Below, piece by piece: positions 46,163 to 54,968 of a stretch of DNA of 64,000 nt. Position 1 is the stretch's first letter. Every line of letters starts with the position of its first letter. The notes under the pieces were generated by a model. It was not told the origin of the DNA and did no database searches. It saw only the letters and a list, made by a program, of their open reading frames with translations. Origin of the DNA: a bacterium (GTDB taxonomy: Bacteria; Bacteroidota; Ignavibacteria; SZUA-365). The stretch lies in the NCBI GenBank assembly GCA_020444325.1, contig JAHLLD010000008.1:151343-215342 (forward strand), in the 5' to 3' direction. A program made the translations under genes and the position numbers.

Positions 46163-48820
46163 ATGGCCAAAGCACGCTCATCGGGCAGGAAATCGACACG
46201 CAAATCGGCGCCGCAGGGACCCTCTCTCGCGCAGCCCGGTTTTCTCGAAAAGCACGCGCATGCCGTTTTCCTTGGAATGATAGCCCTGCTGCTAATCATC
46301 TTTTTCCATGAAGCATTTTTTGAGGGCAAGGTGTTCGCCGTGCCCGATAATATTGCGAGCATCGTACAGGAACAGGGGTATCTCGAAAAAGCGAAGGAGA
46401 ACGGGATCAACGCGTTCTGGAATCCCTACGTGTTCGCCGGCATGCCGACCTGGGGTTCTTCTTCTCCCGGACACGGTATGTATCTGCATACCTTCCTGGA
46501 TCCCCTCAAGCCGATGCTGATTCTGCAGGCATACGGCTGGGTACAGAGTATCGTGAATATACTGCCACTGCCATCCATGTTCTGGGATCTGTTCAATTTT
46601 TTCCTGCTCGGCCTGTTCACCTACATGCTCGGCGTGCGAAGGAAATTCGAACCCTGGGTGGCTTTTCTCGCCGCGGTATCGGTCGTCTTCACGCTCTATT
46701 CCCTGAACTGGGTCATGGCGGGGCATAACACGAAAATCACCGTGTTCGCCTGGCTGCCGGCCATTCTTCTGCTCGTGGATATGCTGTTTGAGAAACGAAG
46801 TATACTGCGAGTGGCGCTCCTGATCGTCACGCTGCATTTCACCTTCAACTCGGGCCATGTGCAGATGGTGGTCTACAGTTTGATGGCTGTGGCTTTCTAT
46901 GTCATGTACAAATGGTATGCGGGCGCGAAATTCAAGGATGTCGCACTGGTTTCCGTCATCACACTCGGGGCGGCAGCATTCGCGTTTCTCATGCTTTCGG
47001 GCCCGTATTTCGCGACATGGGAGTACAAGGATTTCTCCATTCGCGGCGCGGGCTCGGGCGGCTCCGGGCACGGGGCGCCGGGTGGCGGACTCGATTACGA
47101 CTACGCAACCAAATGGTCGTTCTCGCCGCTTGAAGTCCTCACCTTTTTCGTTCCTTCCTTCGTCGGCTTCGGGACACCGACCTACTGGGGAAGCATGCCG
47201 TTTACCGAGTCGCCGATTTATCTCGGCGTCGTGATCAGTTTCTTCGCGCTGCTCGGTATCCTCCTTCGTCCGAAAGACCGTTTCGTCCATCTCTGGATCG
47301 CACTCGGTGTGTTCGCACTTCTCGTTTCCTTCGGCAGGAATTTCGGTCTGATCTACGATCTGCTGTTTAATAACCTTCCGTTTTTCAACAGCTTCCGCAT
47401 CCCTTCGATGATTCTCTTCCTCGAAGGATTGTGCATGAGCATGCTCGCGGGAGTGGGACTCACCGAGATTGTTCGTATCGTACGAGAACGCAGAAAAGGA
47501 GACGAGGGGGCGGCGCAGACGAAGCGGCTTACAAAGGTCATCTGGGTACCGGTTGCCGTGGCCGGAGCGCTGGTGCTGCTTCTCATGGCATCGGAAGGCG
47601 GCTTTGAAACCATGATTGCCGAAGGTATGCAGCAGAACCATCCACAGATGTATTCTGCCCTGCAGCAGGTCGAACAGGCAGCACAGGCCGGACAGCTTTC
47701 CCAGCTCAATCCTGAAGCCCAGGGACTGACAAGAGACAACATTTTTAGCATGGCGTTGAACGATGCGCTGCTCGCGCTGCTTTTCATGGCGCTGGCTGCC
47801 GGTGCACTCTATGCGTTTGTACGGGGAAAGATGGCCCTGATGGGATTGCAGGCGGCGTTGCTGCTGCTGCTGATCATCGACTGGTGGATCGTTGATTACA
47901 AGCCCATGAACATGGTGCCGCTGCGGCAGCAGGAGCAGTCGCTCGCCAGAACCGATGTAGTGGATTTCCTCCAGCAGGATACCACGGTGTTCCGTATTCT
48001 CCCAGCGAGGAACCACAACGACAATAACTGGTACGTGGGCTTCGGCATCCAGAGCGTGGCCGGGTATCACCCCGCCAAGCTCAAGCTGTATGACGATATC
48101 CGCAACACGATGTACAATGAGTTTACCTTCCAGAACGGACAGCATCTTGATGCGGTGAACTGGGCCATGCTCAGTATGCTCAACACCAAGTACCTCATCG
48201 TTCCGAATGGGCAGGAATGGCAGCCGCGGTCGCGCTGGCTGAAACCGGTCTTCACCGGCCAGCAGGAAACGGTGTATCAGAATCTCTTCGATCTCGACCG
48301 CGCGTTCTTCGTCGGCCGCTATGAAGTGATTCCGGATGACGCGAAAATGCTCGAGAAAGTGTCGACGCTCCCCGGGTACATGCCGGACAAGGTTGCATAC
48401 CTGAGTGAAGAACCTCCTGCGGGATTCAAGGAGGTACCCGACAGCGTGCTGGCGTCAGCGAGCGTAAAAATGGTAGATTTCGGCATCAACGGTTTCGCGT
48501 ATGATGTGAGCACACCGGAGACCGCGATTCTGAAAATCAGCGAAGTGTATTATCCCAGCGGCTGGACGGCGACAATCGACGGGAAACCCGTTGACATCCT
48601 CCGGACAGACTATGCCTTGCGTGCTGTTGTTGTTCCCGCTGGTGAACACCGCGTAGAGATGCATTTCGAACCGGAGACCTATGAAGCAGGTCTCATCGTC
48701 ACCACAGTAACCAATTATCTGCTGGCGATCGTGCTGCTGTTTTACCTGGTCATGTACATCCGTAAGCGGATGCAGGCAGGAAAAGCCGCGACCGCCGGAA
48801 AGGACAGTGGAGATAAATAA
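46163..48820 (+). CDS. YfhO-like polytopic membrane protein
   Basis: An 885-residue protein from ATG 46163, chosen because the basic start MAKARSSGRKSTRKSA fits a cytoplasmic N-terminus; the frame is open 23 codons upstream. About a dozen membrane helices are spread between residues 35 and 560 (e.g. AVFLGMIALLLIIFF, ALLIVTLHFTFNSG), followed by a soluble part of about 280 residues with GYHPAKLKLYDDIRNTM, LNTKYLIVPNGQEW and YYPSGWTATIDGKPVDILRTDYALRAVVVPAGEHRVEMHFEP, the hallmark of YfhO (GT-C-like) proteins linked to lipid-linked sugar transfer onto cell-wall polymers. A final helix ends it. It heads a run of tightly packed glycan genes. Confidence 0.85.
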   Translation: MAKARSSGRKSTRKSAPQGPSLAQPGFLEKHAHAVFLGMIALLLIIFFHEAFFEGKVFAVPDNIASIVQEQGYLEKAKENGINAFWNPYVFAGMPTWGSSSPGHGMYLHTFLDPLKPMLILQAYGWVQSIVNILPLPSMFWDLFNFFLLGLFTYMLGVRRKFEPWVAFLAAVSVVFTLYSLNWVMAGHNTKITVFAWLPAILLLVDMLFEKRSILRVALLIVTLHFTFNSGHVQMVVYSLMAVAFYVMYKWYAGAKFKDVALVSVITLGAAAFAFLMLSGPYFATWEYKDFSIRGAGSGGSGHGAPGGGLDYDYATKWSFSPLEVLTFFVPSFVGFGTPTYWGSMPFTESPIYLGVVISFFALLGILLRPKDRFVHLWIALGVFALLVSFGRNFGLIYDLLFNNLPFFNSFRIPSMILFLEGLCMSMLAGVGLTEIVRIVRERRKGDEGAAQTKRLTKVIWVPVAVAGALVLLLMASEGGFETMIAEGMQQNHPQMYSALQQVEQAAQAGQLSQLNPEAQGLTRDNIFSMALNDALLALLFMALAAGALYAFVRGKMALMGLQAALLLLLIIDWWIVDYKPMNMVPLRQQEQSLARTDVVDFLQQDTTVFRILPARNHNDNNWYVGFGIQSVAGYHPAKLKLYDDIRNTMYNEFTFQNGQHLDAVNWAMLSMLNTKYLIVPNGQEWQPRSRWLKPVFTGQQETVYQNLFDLDRAFFVGRYEVIPDDAKMLEKVSTLPGYMPDKVAYLSEEPPAGFKEVPDSVLASASVKMVDFGINGFAYDVSTPETAILKISEVYYPSGWTATIDGKPVDILRTDYALRAVVVPAGEHRVEMHFEPETYEAGLIVTTVTNYLLAIVLLFYLVMYIRKRMQAGKAATAGKDSGDK

Positions 48821-48825
48821 GCAGC

Positions 48826-49968
48826 GTGAATGTCGTCATATCCGTTGGCGGGCGCTTTCACGCGATCGAGCTCGCCGAGCAACTTGATAAGCGTGGGCAT
48901 CTTGCGCGCATCATTACCACCAAGAGCTGGTATGTGAACAAGCGCTTCGCAGCGCGGCGGTGGCATGCGATTCCGGCGCCTGAATATCTCGGTGAGCTGG
49001 TGCGTAAAATCCCTTCACTCCGGCGCGCAGGGTATTACTCCTGGGTGAAAGACAACCTCTTTGACGCACTCGCCCGAAGGTATATTCCCCCCTGTGATAT
49101 TTTTCATGCCTGGGGAAATTATGCGCTCGCATCCATTCCCTTTGCGCGAAAACACGGTGCAGGTGTCGTCATCGAACGAGGATCGACGCATCCGCGTTTT
49201 CAGAGCGGGATACTGCAGGAGGAATTCGCCCGCCAGGGAATTCGCACCGAATGTGCCCATCCACAGATCATTGAAAAGGGGCTGCGGGAAATCGAGGAAG
49301 CTGACCGCGTGATTATCCCATCCCGCTTCGTGTACCGCACCTTCATCGAAAACGGGATTTCGGAGGAGAAGCTGCGTATGATCCCATACGGCTTCAATCC
49401 ATCCGCGTTTTCGCAGGGGGAAAAGAAGGACGACATTTTCCGTGTCCTTTTTGTTGGGAACATTGGCATACAGAAAGGCGTCCATTATCTGCTCGAAGCC
49501 TGGGAACGGCTGGCCTTACCCGATGCGGAACTCGTGTTCATCGGGAAAGTGGAAGAAGGGATGCAGCCGCTCCTGCGTAAGCACGCGGAGCGCATCACCC
49601 TTCGTGGTCATGTCAGGCATGAGATGCTGAAGGACGAGTATGCACAGGCTTCAGTGTTCATTCTGCCTTCGCTCCAGGAGGGTTCCGCGCTGGTCACGTA
49701 CGAGGCCGCAGCCTGCGGGCTGCCGCTTATCGTCTCGGAAAACACCGGCAGTGTCGTGCGTGACGGGAAAGGCGGATTTGTCATCCCCATTCGCAGTGTG
49801 GAAGCGATTATGGAAAAACTCCAGTGGATGTACGACAACAGGGAGGATGCCGCGCAGATGGGCCTTGCCGCTGCGGAGTATATTCAGCAGTTTACCTGGG
49901 ACAGGTATGCTGAAAATGTGATCGAGGTTTACCGGGAGATTCTTGGGGACAGGGAGTCCGCAGCGTGA
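48826..49968 (+). CDS. glycosyltransferase family 4
   Basis: A 380-residue GT-B enzyme starting at GTG 48826, five bases after the YfhO-like stop. Donor-binding landmarks are VLFVGNIGIQKGVHYLLEAWERL, EGSALVTYEAAACGLPLIVSENTGSVVRDGKGGFVIP (the E-x7-E motif of GT4) and the C-terminal helix FTWDRYAENVIEVYREIL. The N-terminal acceptor domain starts NVVISVGGRFHAIELAEQLDKRGH. Acceptor and sugar cannot be named. The stop overlaps the flippase GTG by four bases. Confidence 0.88.
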   Translation: MNVVISVGGRFHAIELAEQLDKRGHLARIITTKSWYVNKRFAARRWHAIPAPEYLGELVRKIPSLRRAGYYSWVKDNLFDALARRYIPPCDIFHAWGNYALASIPFARKHGAGVVIERGSTHPRFQSGILQEEFARQGIRTECAHPQIIEKGLREIEEADRVIIPSRFVYRTFIENGISEEKLRMIPYGFNPSAFSQGEKKDDIFRVLFVGNIGIQKGVHYLLEAWERLALPDAELVFIGKVEEGMQPLLRKHAERITLRGHVRHEMLKDEYAQASVFILPSLQEGSALVTYEAAACGLPLIVSENTGSVVRDGKGGFVIPIRSVEAIMEKLQWMYDNREDAAQMGLAAAEYIQQFTWDRYAENVIEVYREILGDRESAA

Positions 49969-51419
49969 GCATCGGACGCAAGGCGATCGTCAGCACGCTC
50001 TGGACTAGCGGTCTCAATTACATCGCCATGGGCGTGGGTTTCGTTTTCGGAATCCTTCGTGACCGTGTACTTATGCCTGATGAGAACGGCATCTACATGT
50101 TCGGACTCGCATTGGTCGATACGCTGTTCATCCTCGCCGCCGTTTCCTTCAACATCTCCGTCATCCAGGCGGATGAAGAGCGGGAGGACCTTTATACCAC
50201 TGCCTTCGCGTTAACGTTGATCCTTTCCGCTGTCATGATCGTGGCAACCATGATCACGGCGTGGATCCTTCATCTGGCGGGTACCGCCGGAATCATGATC
50301 GAGGCCTTCCTTGTCCTTGCCGCGTTCAGCACGCTTAACCTCTTCACCATCCTGTTCTCCTCCTATCTCGAAAAGCAGCTCGAGTACAAGAAAATCGCGC
50401 GGATCAATCTGCTGTCCGTACTCGCCTTTCCCCTGGTATCCTATTTCCTCGTCGTCAACGGCATGGGTGCCTGGGGCATGGTACTCGGATACAGCTCGAC
50501 CTTCGTCGTCTCCTTTATCGGGATGAGCATCGTAAGTAGATATCCCGTCGGGTTGAAACTCAATCCACGAACGGCGCGCTGGTTCATGTCCATGGGCTGG
50601 AAGCTGATATTTTCACGCGGTATGGAAGTGATCTTCGTTCGATACGGTACGCTGGTGACGCAGCAGCTTCTGGGTACCGATTTGCAGGGGAGCTATGGGC
50701 GCGCTTTGAAATACTGGGAAATGGCACCGCAGACTGTTGCACCCGCCGTGGTCACCGTTGCCTTGCCCACATACGCGAAGGTGCAGTATGATGCCGCGCG
50801 CCTGTCCCGTGCATTCAGCATGGTACTGTATTTTCTCGTACGCGTGCTGATGCCATTTGTGCTCGTATTCGGCGTCCTTCCGGCCTCGTTCATTCGTATC
50901 ATCGGAGAGCAGTGGATGGACGCCGTTCCCGTACTCCGCATCCTTGCCGCCGGGGCACTTCTTTCACCGATGTTTGAGAACATGAAACAGCTGCTGTATG
51001 CGAAGGGCAAGCCCGAAGCCATTGTGCGTGTGCGGGTGGTGCAGCTGGTGGTGTTCATTCCCGCCATGTACGGCTTCGTTATGTGGATGGGTATCAGCGG
51101 CGCCGCGGTGGCCATTGTCCTGAATTACTTCATCGGAGTGGCGGGGGCGCTGTTTATCGTCCGAAGGGAAGTGTCTGTACGGTGGATGCATGTGTTCGTG
51201 TACCCGGTTATCTTCGCCGGCATCGCCACGGCAATGTTCTTTTCCCTCCCACCTGCGCAGCTCGGACTGGGTGCCATCCCGCAGTTCCTTTTGGAAGCCC
51301 TCTATCTCATTGGTATTTTTGTTCTGCTCGAATTGCTGTTTGAATGGCGGCAGCTGCGCGAGCATGCACAGTATATCAGAACCGTGATGAAGGGCGGGCA
51401 AAGCCCGGAGCAACAATGA
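49965..51419 (+). CDS. polysaccharide/oligosaccharide flippase (Wzx-like, MVF superfamily)
   Basis: The 484-residue protein starts GTG 49965, overlapping the upstream stop. It contains about 12-14 hydrophobic helices (IVSTLWTSGLNYIAMGVGFVFGILRDRVL, FILAAVSFNISVIQ, LTLILSAVMIVATMITAWIL, ...) with the conserved early Arg/Asp segment of Wzx-like flippases. It likely translocates an undecaprenyl-linked glycan across the inner membrane. It is packed between glycosyltransferases with ATGA overlap at its 3' end, so it belongs to the same operon. Confidence 0.88.
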   Translation: MSIGRKAIVSTLWTSGLNYIAMGVGFVFGILRDRVLMPDENGIYMFGLALVDTLFILAAVSFNISVIQADEEREDLYTTAFALTLILSAVMIVATMITAWILHLAGTAGIMIEAFLVLAAFSTLNLFTILFSSYLEKQLEYKKIARINLLSVLAFPLVSYFLVVNGMGAWGMVLGYSSTFVVSFIGMSIVSRYPVGLKLNPRTARWFMSMGWKLIFSRGMEVIFVRYGTLVTQQLLGTDLQGSYGRALKYWEMAPQTVAPAVVTVALPTYAKVQYDAARLSRAFSMVLYFLVRVLMPFVLVFGVLPASFIRIIGEQWMDAVPVLRILAAGALLSPMFENMKQLLYAKGKPEAIVRVRVVQLVVFIPAMYGFVMWMGISGAAVAIVLNYFIGVAGALFIVRREVSVRWMHVFVYPVIFAGIATAMFFSLPPAQLGLGAIPQFLLEALYLIGIFVLLELLFEWRQLREHAQYIRTVMKGGQSPEQQ

Positions 51420-52453
51420 AACTTCTCCTCGTCTGCGAATACTGGTACGGAACAGGAGGGTGGTCCTACAAAGGGTATCTCGAAGAACTCGGCTGTGAGG
51501 TACAGGTCTTCGATTTCCGCAAGGCCTACTTTTCCGCCGGTGCTTCCGTGCCGGTGCTTTCTGCCGCAACGAGACGCATCAACCGCCGTAAAATGAATGC
51601 TGCTTTCGTGAAGGCCGTTGAGGATTTTCGTCCCGACGTTGTGTTTTTTCTCAAGGGGGAAACAATCTATGCCTCAGCGATTCGCGAGGTGAAAGAGCGT
51701 TTCAATCCGGTGCTCCTGCAGTGGTATCCCGATGGTCCCTTCAATGTCGAAAACAGGAATGCCACGCGAGACAGCATCGCCAGCATCCCGCTGTTCGATA
51801 TCTACTACATCTACGCAAAATCCCTGATACAGCCGCTGCGTGATGCCGGCGCCCGGCGCGTTGAGTACCTCCCTTTCTGTTACGATCCCGCCATGTTGCA
51901 GCGACCGGATTCCATCTCGGAAGGAGACAGGGCAAAGTACGCGACGGATGTAGTGTTCGCCGGGACATGGGAGCCCATGCGGGAATGGTGGCTGGAGAAA
52001 ATCACGGAATTCGATCTTTCGGTCTGGGGTAATATGTGGGAGCATGTGAGTGAAGCGAACGCGCTGCGCCAACGCTGGAAAGGGAATGCCGTTTATGGCG
52101 AAGAAATCTCGAAGCTGTTTGCTGTTTCAAAGATTCACCTCAATTTCCTGCGTGAACAGAACAAGGATTCGCACAACGTTCGCACTCTTGAAATACCCGG
52201 GTATGGAGGTTTCCTGCTCACGCAACGATCACGGGAGCAGGCGGAAGATCTCTACACCGAGGGTAAGGAAATCGCCTGCTTCGAGACCGTGGATGAACTG
52301 AAGGAAAAAATCACCTATTACCTGGAACATGAGGACGAACGCCTGGCCATCGCCCGTGCGGGATATGCGCGCGCGACCGCGGAGCATCAGGCGATACACC
52401 GTCTGCGCCGCGTCATTGATGACGTGAATGCGCTGACGGGAACGGCGTCCTGA
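51416..52453 (+). CDS. CgeB-like glycosyltransferase
   Basis: A 345-residue product from ATG 51416 (overlapping the flippase stop). N-terminal Rossmann half MKLLLVCEYWYGTGGWSYKGYLEELGCEVQVFDF with DVVFFLKGETIY, then DVVFAGTWEPMREWWLEKITEFDLSVWGNMW and FAVSKIHLNFLREQNKDSHNVRTLEIPGYGGFLLTQRSREQAEDLYTEGKEIACFETVDELKEKITYYLEHEDERLAIARAGY, the standard end of CgeB/DUF3880-type GT-B enzymes. Exact reaction unknown. A tandem 20-bp duplication separates it from the next glycosyltransferase. Confidence 0.87.
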   Translation: MKLLLVCEYWYGTGGWSYKGYLEELGCEVQVFDFRKAYFSAGASVPVLSAATRRINRRKMNAAFVKAVEDFRPDVVFFLKGETIYASAIREVKERFNPVLLQWYPDGPFNVENRNATRDSIASIPLFDIYYIYAKSLIQPLRDAGARRVEYLPFCYDPAMLQRPDSISEGDRAKYATDVVFAGTWEPMREWWLEKITEFDLSVWGNMWEHVSEANALRQRWKGNAVYGEEISKLFAVSKIHLNFLREQNKDSHNVRTLEIPGYGGFLLTQRSREQAEDLYTEGKEIACFETVDELKEKITYYLEHEDERLAIARAGYARATAEHQAIHRLRRVIDDVNALTGTAS

Positions 52454-52490
52454 CCAAGGTGCTCAAGACATGACCAGAGTGCTCGAAACA
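52451..52490 (+). repeat. tandem 20-bp duplication between two glycosyltransferase genes
   Basis: Units 52451-52470 and 52471-52490 differ at four of 20 positions. Unit 1 begins with the TGA stop of the CgeB-like gene. The second unit creates a seven-codon frame ATG ACC AGA GTG CTC GAA ACA TGA (52470-52493) whose stop overlaps the next ATG at 52490. It probably arose by local duplication and leaves coupling intact; the tiny frame is unlikely to be a functional gene. Confidence 0.75.
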
Positions 52491-53641
52491 TGAACATACT
52501 GCTACTGACATCTGACTTCCTCCCGAATATCGGCGGCATGGCCACCCACGCACTGGAGCTCGCGCGTGCCCATGTCATGAATGGACACACCCTGCACCTG
52601 GTGCATCCTGTGTATGGTGCAGGCGAAAACAACATCGAAGAGATGGAGGGCTTTACCGTCCACAATCTTTTCATTGATCGCAGTACGCCGCGCATCAAAC
52701 ACCTGGTGTATATCCGTCGTGTGCGCGAGTACATTCGCCAGCTGCATGCCATGCATCGCTTCGACGTGCTGCACTGGCATGATCTGACGCCGAATTGCTG
52801 GACCACGTGGACGCTGCGGCGCGACATTCCACTGGTGTGGACCAATCACACTTCCAATTATCTCGAGATGTTTGAGACCAGCGGGGGACGCCGCAAGATT
52901 CATCTTTTTCTCGGACATGCTGATGCCATAATCAGCCCCAGTCGCGAATTGTATGAGAAATCCACCGCTACCGGCATCGCGCCCGCACGGAATTTTTATA
53001 TCCCGAATGGCGTCGACGCGGCCAAGTTTCGTCCCGGAAACAGCTTCGGCGTGATTGACAAGGATTACGGACTCGATCCCGGTCGTCCCGTCATCATCTG
53101 TCCCCGACGACTTGAACCCAAGAACGGGGTGGAATATTTCATTCGCGCCATTCCCCTGGTGCGGGCACAGCACAGCGATGTGCAGTTCCTCATCGTCGGA
53201 GGCGGCTTCCCGGAAGAACGCAAGCGTTTCGAGGACCTGCTGCGCGAGAGCGGCGAACTTCGCGACGTGTTTTTTACCGGCAACGTGCCGAATACCGCGA
53301 TGCCAAAGTTCTATGCGCTGTCGACCATCGCTGCGCTGCCGTCACTGATGGAGGCGACGAGTATTTCGGGACTCGAAGCAATGGCCAGCGGACTGCCACT
53401 GGTGGGTACGCGTGTTGGCGGGATACCGGAAATCATCGAAGACGGTGAGAGCGGTATTCTCGTCGATCCCCGAAGTCCCGAACAGCTGGCCGAACAGTTC
53501 GTGCGCCTGCTGCAGGACGATGCGCTGCGCCAACGACTTGGCGAGGGCGCCCGCAGCAGAGTGGAGCAGGTGTTCGCCTGGCCGGAAATCGCGCGCAGGA
53601 CGGTGGATGTGTACGAAAAAGCCATCGCCGCGCATCAGTAA
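52490..53641 (+). CDS. glycosyltransferase family 4
   Basis: A 383-residue GT-B enzyme. MNILLLTSDFLPNIGGMATHALELARAHVMNGHTLHLV is the classic GT4 N-terminus; PVIICPRRLEPKNGVEYFIRAIPLV, FFTGNVPNTAMPKFYALSTIAALPSLMEATSISGLEAMASGLPLVGTRVGGIPEIIEDGESGILVDPRSPEQLAEQF is the donor site with the E-x7-E motif (here EATSISGLE). Its ATG overlaps a short duplicated frame from the repeat. The sugar and acceptor are not assignable. Confidence 0.92.
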   Translation: MNILLLTSDFLPNIGGMATHALELARAHVMNGHTLHLVHPVYGAGENNIEEMEGFTVHNLFIDRSTPRIKHLVYIRRVREYIRQLHAMHRFDVLHWHDLTPNCWTTWTLRRDIPLVWTNHTSNYLEMFETSGGRRKIHLFLGHADAIISPSRELYEKSTATGIAPARNFYIPNGVDAAKFRPGNSFGVIDKDYGLDPGRPVIICPRRLEPKNGVEYFIRAIPLVRAQHSDVQFLIVGGGFPEERKRFEDLLRESGELRDVFFTGNVPNTAMPKFYALSTIAALPSLMEATSISGLEAMASGLPLVGTRVGGIPEIIEDGESGILVDPRSPEQLAEQFVRLLQDDALRQRLGEGARSRVEQVFAWPEIARRTVDVYEKAIAAHQ

Positions 53642-53660
53642 CAGCATCCAGCGAGTTTGT

Positions 53661-54788
53661 GTGAATATCCTCGTCATCAGTCATACCTATATCACCCGTG
53701 TCGGCCGGGAAAAGTGGCGCGAACTTGCACGGCTCTATGATGTCAATCTGCGCATCATCGTGCCGACCGTGTGGAAGGATTACCTTTTCACCATCAAACA
53801 GGCGGATCACCCTGACGATGAACTCGATGTGCGTGGACTCCCCGTGCTGTTCAGCGGCAAGGAGGCGGCGCATGTCTACCGTTCGTTCTCCCTCGGGATG
53901 AGAGGATTCAAGCCCGACATCCTGCACGTGGAAGAAGGCACGGATGCGTTTTCCTACTTCCAGGCGCTGCTGTATCGCAGGTTCTTCGCCCCGAAGGCGA
54001 AAACCCTGTTCTTCACATGGATGAATTTCGAGAAGAAACTGTCTTTCCCCTTCAGCTTTTTTGAGCGTTTCAATCTTCGGCGCAGCGATGCCGCCATCTG
54101 CGGGAACAGTGACGCGCGGGATATCCTGCGTGAGAAGGGATATGAGGCTCCGATCCATGTCATGCCGCTGCTCGGACTCGATCCCGAGCTTTTTCAGAAA
54201 CGCGAGAATCCCGCACTGAAGGCGGAGCTTGGACTTTCAGGTACGGTCATCGGATTCATCGGCCGTTTCGTGCCGGAGAAAGGAGTGATGGATCTCGTGG
54301 AGGCCGCCGCCAAACTCAAGGGCGATTTCTCGGTGCTTGTCATCGGCGGGGGGGCGATGGAACAGGACCTGAGGGATCGTGCCGAGTCGCTGGGCATCGC
54401 GGACCGCGTGCGTCTCGTGATCTCCATCCCGCACAGCGAAATCCCGAAGCACATCAACGTGATGGACATGCTCGTGCTGCCTTCGTATACCGTCCCGCAT
54501 TGGAAAGAGCAGTTCGGACAGGTGCTGGTGCAGGCCATGGCGTCGGAGGTGCCGGTGGTCGGTTCGACGCATGCGGAAATTCCGCGGGTCATCGGTGATG
54601 CCGGCTTCACGTTCGAGGAAAAAAACTGGGACGCGATGCAGGAAATCATGCAGCGACTGCTTGACGATACAGCGCTGCGGGAGGAATACGGGAAAAAGGG
54701 AAGGGAGCGCGTCCTCGAGCACTACACCAACACCCGCATGGCCGAGAAAACCATGGCCGTGTATCGCGAGCTTCTCGGGACAAGCTGA
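53661..54788 (+). CDS. glycosyltransferase family 4
   Basis: A 375-residue product from GTG 53661 (19 bp after the preceding stop); the reading frame is open upstream inside the preceding gene and is not used. N-terminus VNILVISHTYITRVGREKWRELARLYDVNLRIIVPT; donor domain with IGFIGRFVPEKGVMDLVEAAAKL, LVIGGGAMEQDLRDRAESLGIADRVRL, FGQVLVQAMASEVPVVGSTHAEIPRVIGDAGFTFEEKNWDAM. It is the last gene of the glycan operon; a 180-bp gap with a small CCCCAC/GTGGGG stem follows before proline dehydrogenase. Confidence 0.9.
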   Translation: MNILVISHTYITRVGREKWRELARLYDVNLRIIVPTVWKDYLFTIKQADHPDDELDVRGLPVLFSGKEAAHVYRSFSLGMRGFKPDILHVEEGTDAFSYFQALLYRRFFAPKAKTLFFTWMNFEKKLSFPFSFFERFNLRRSDAAICGNSDARDILREKGYEAPIHVMPLLGLDPELFQKRENPALKAELGLSGTVIGFIGRFVPEKGVMDLVEAAAKLKGDFSVLVIGGGAMEQDLRDRAESLGIADRVRLVISIPHSEIPKHINVMDMLVLPSYTVPHWKEQFGQVLVQAMASEVPVVGSTHAEIPRVIGDAGFTFEEKNWDAMQEIMQRLLDDTALREEYGKKGRERVLEHYTNTRMAEKTMAVYRELLGTS

Positions 54789-54968
54789 GTTCCGACTCCG
54801 GGGCAATTCCCCACATGGTGGGGGACGCGGGCGATGTCGCGGTGCCGGATACGGAACTCCGTTTCGCTTGTTTTTCCTGCGCACCGGCGGTAATTTTGTG
54901 GACGGCCAGGAGGGAAGTTCGCAGCGCGAACGCCATATCACGCCTTAAACGCCACAGAGTATCAAACC

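Noticed and set aside
46292..48145. 617-codon open frame antisense to the YfhO-like gene
   Set aside because: Low-complexity His/Gln/Arg/Glu-rich translation typical of a shadow frame; sense protein is clear.
54818..54832. CCCCAC/GTGGGG stem after the last glycosyltransferase as terminator
   Set aside because: Six-base stem with a 3-nt loop and no U-run; noted in the neighbouring gene entry only.
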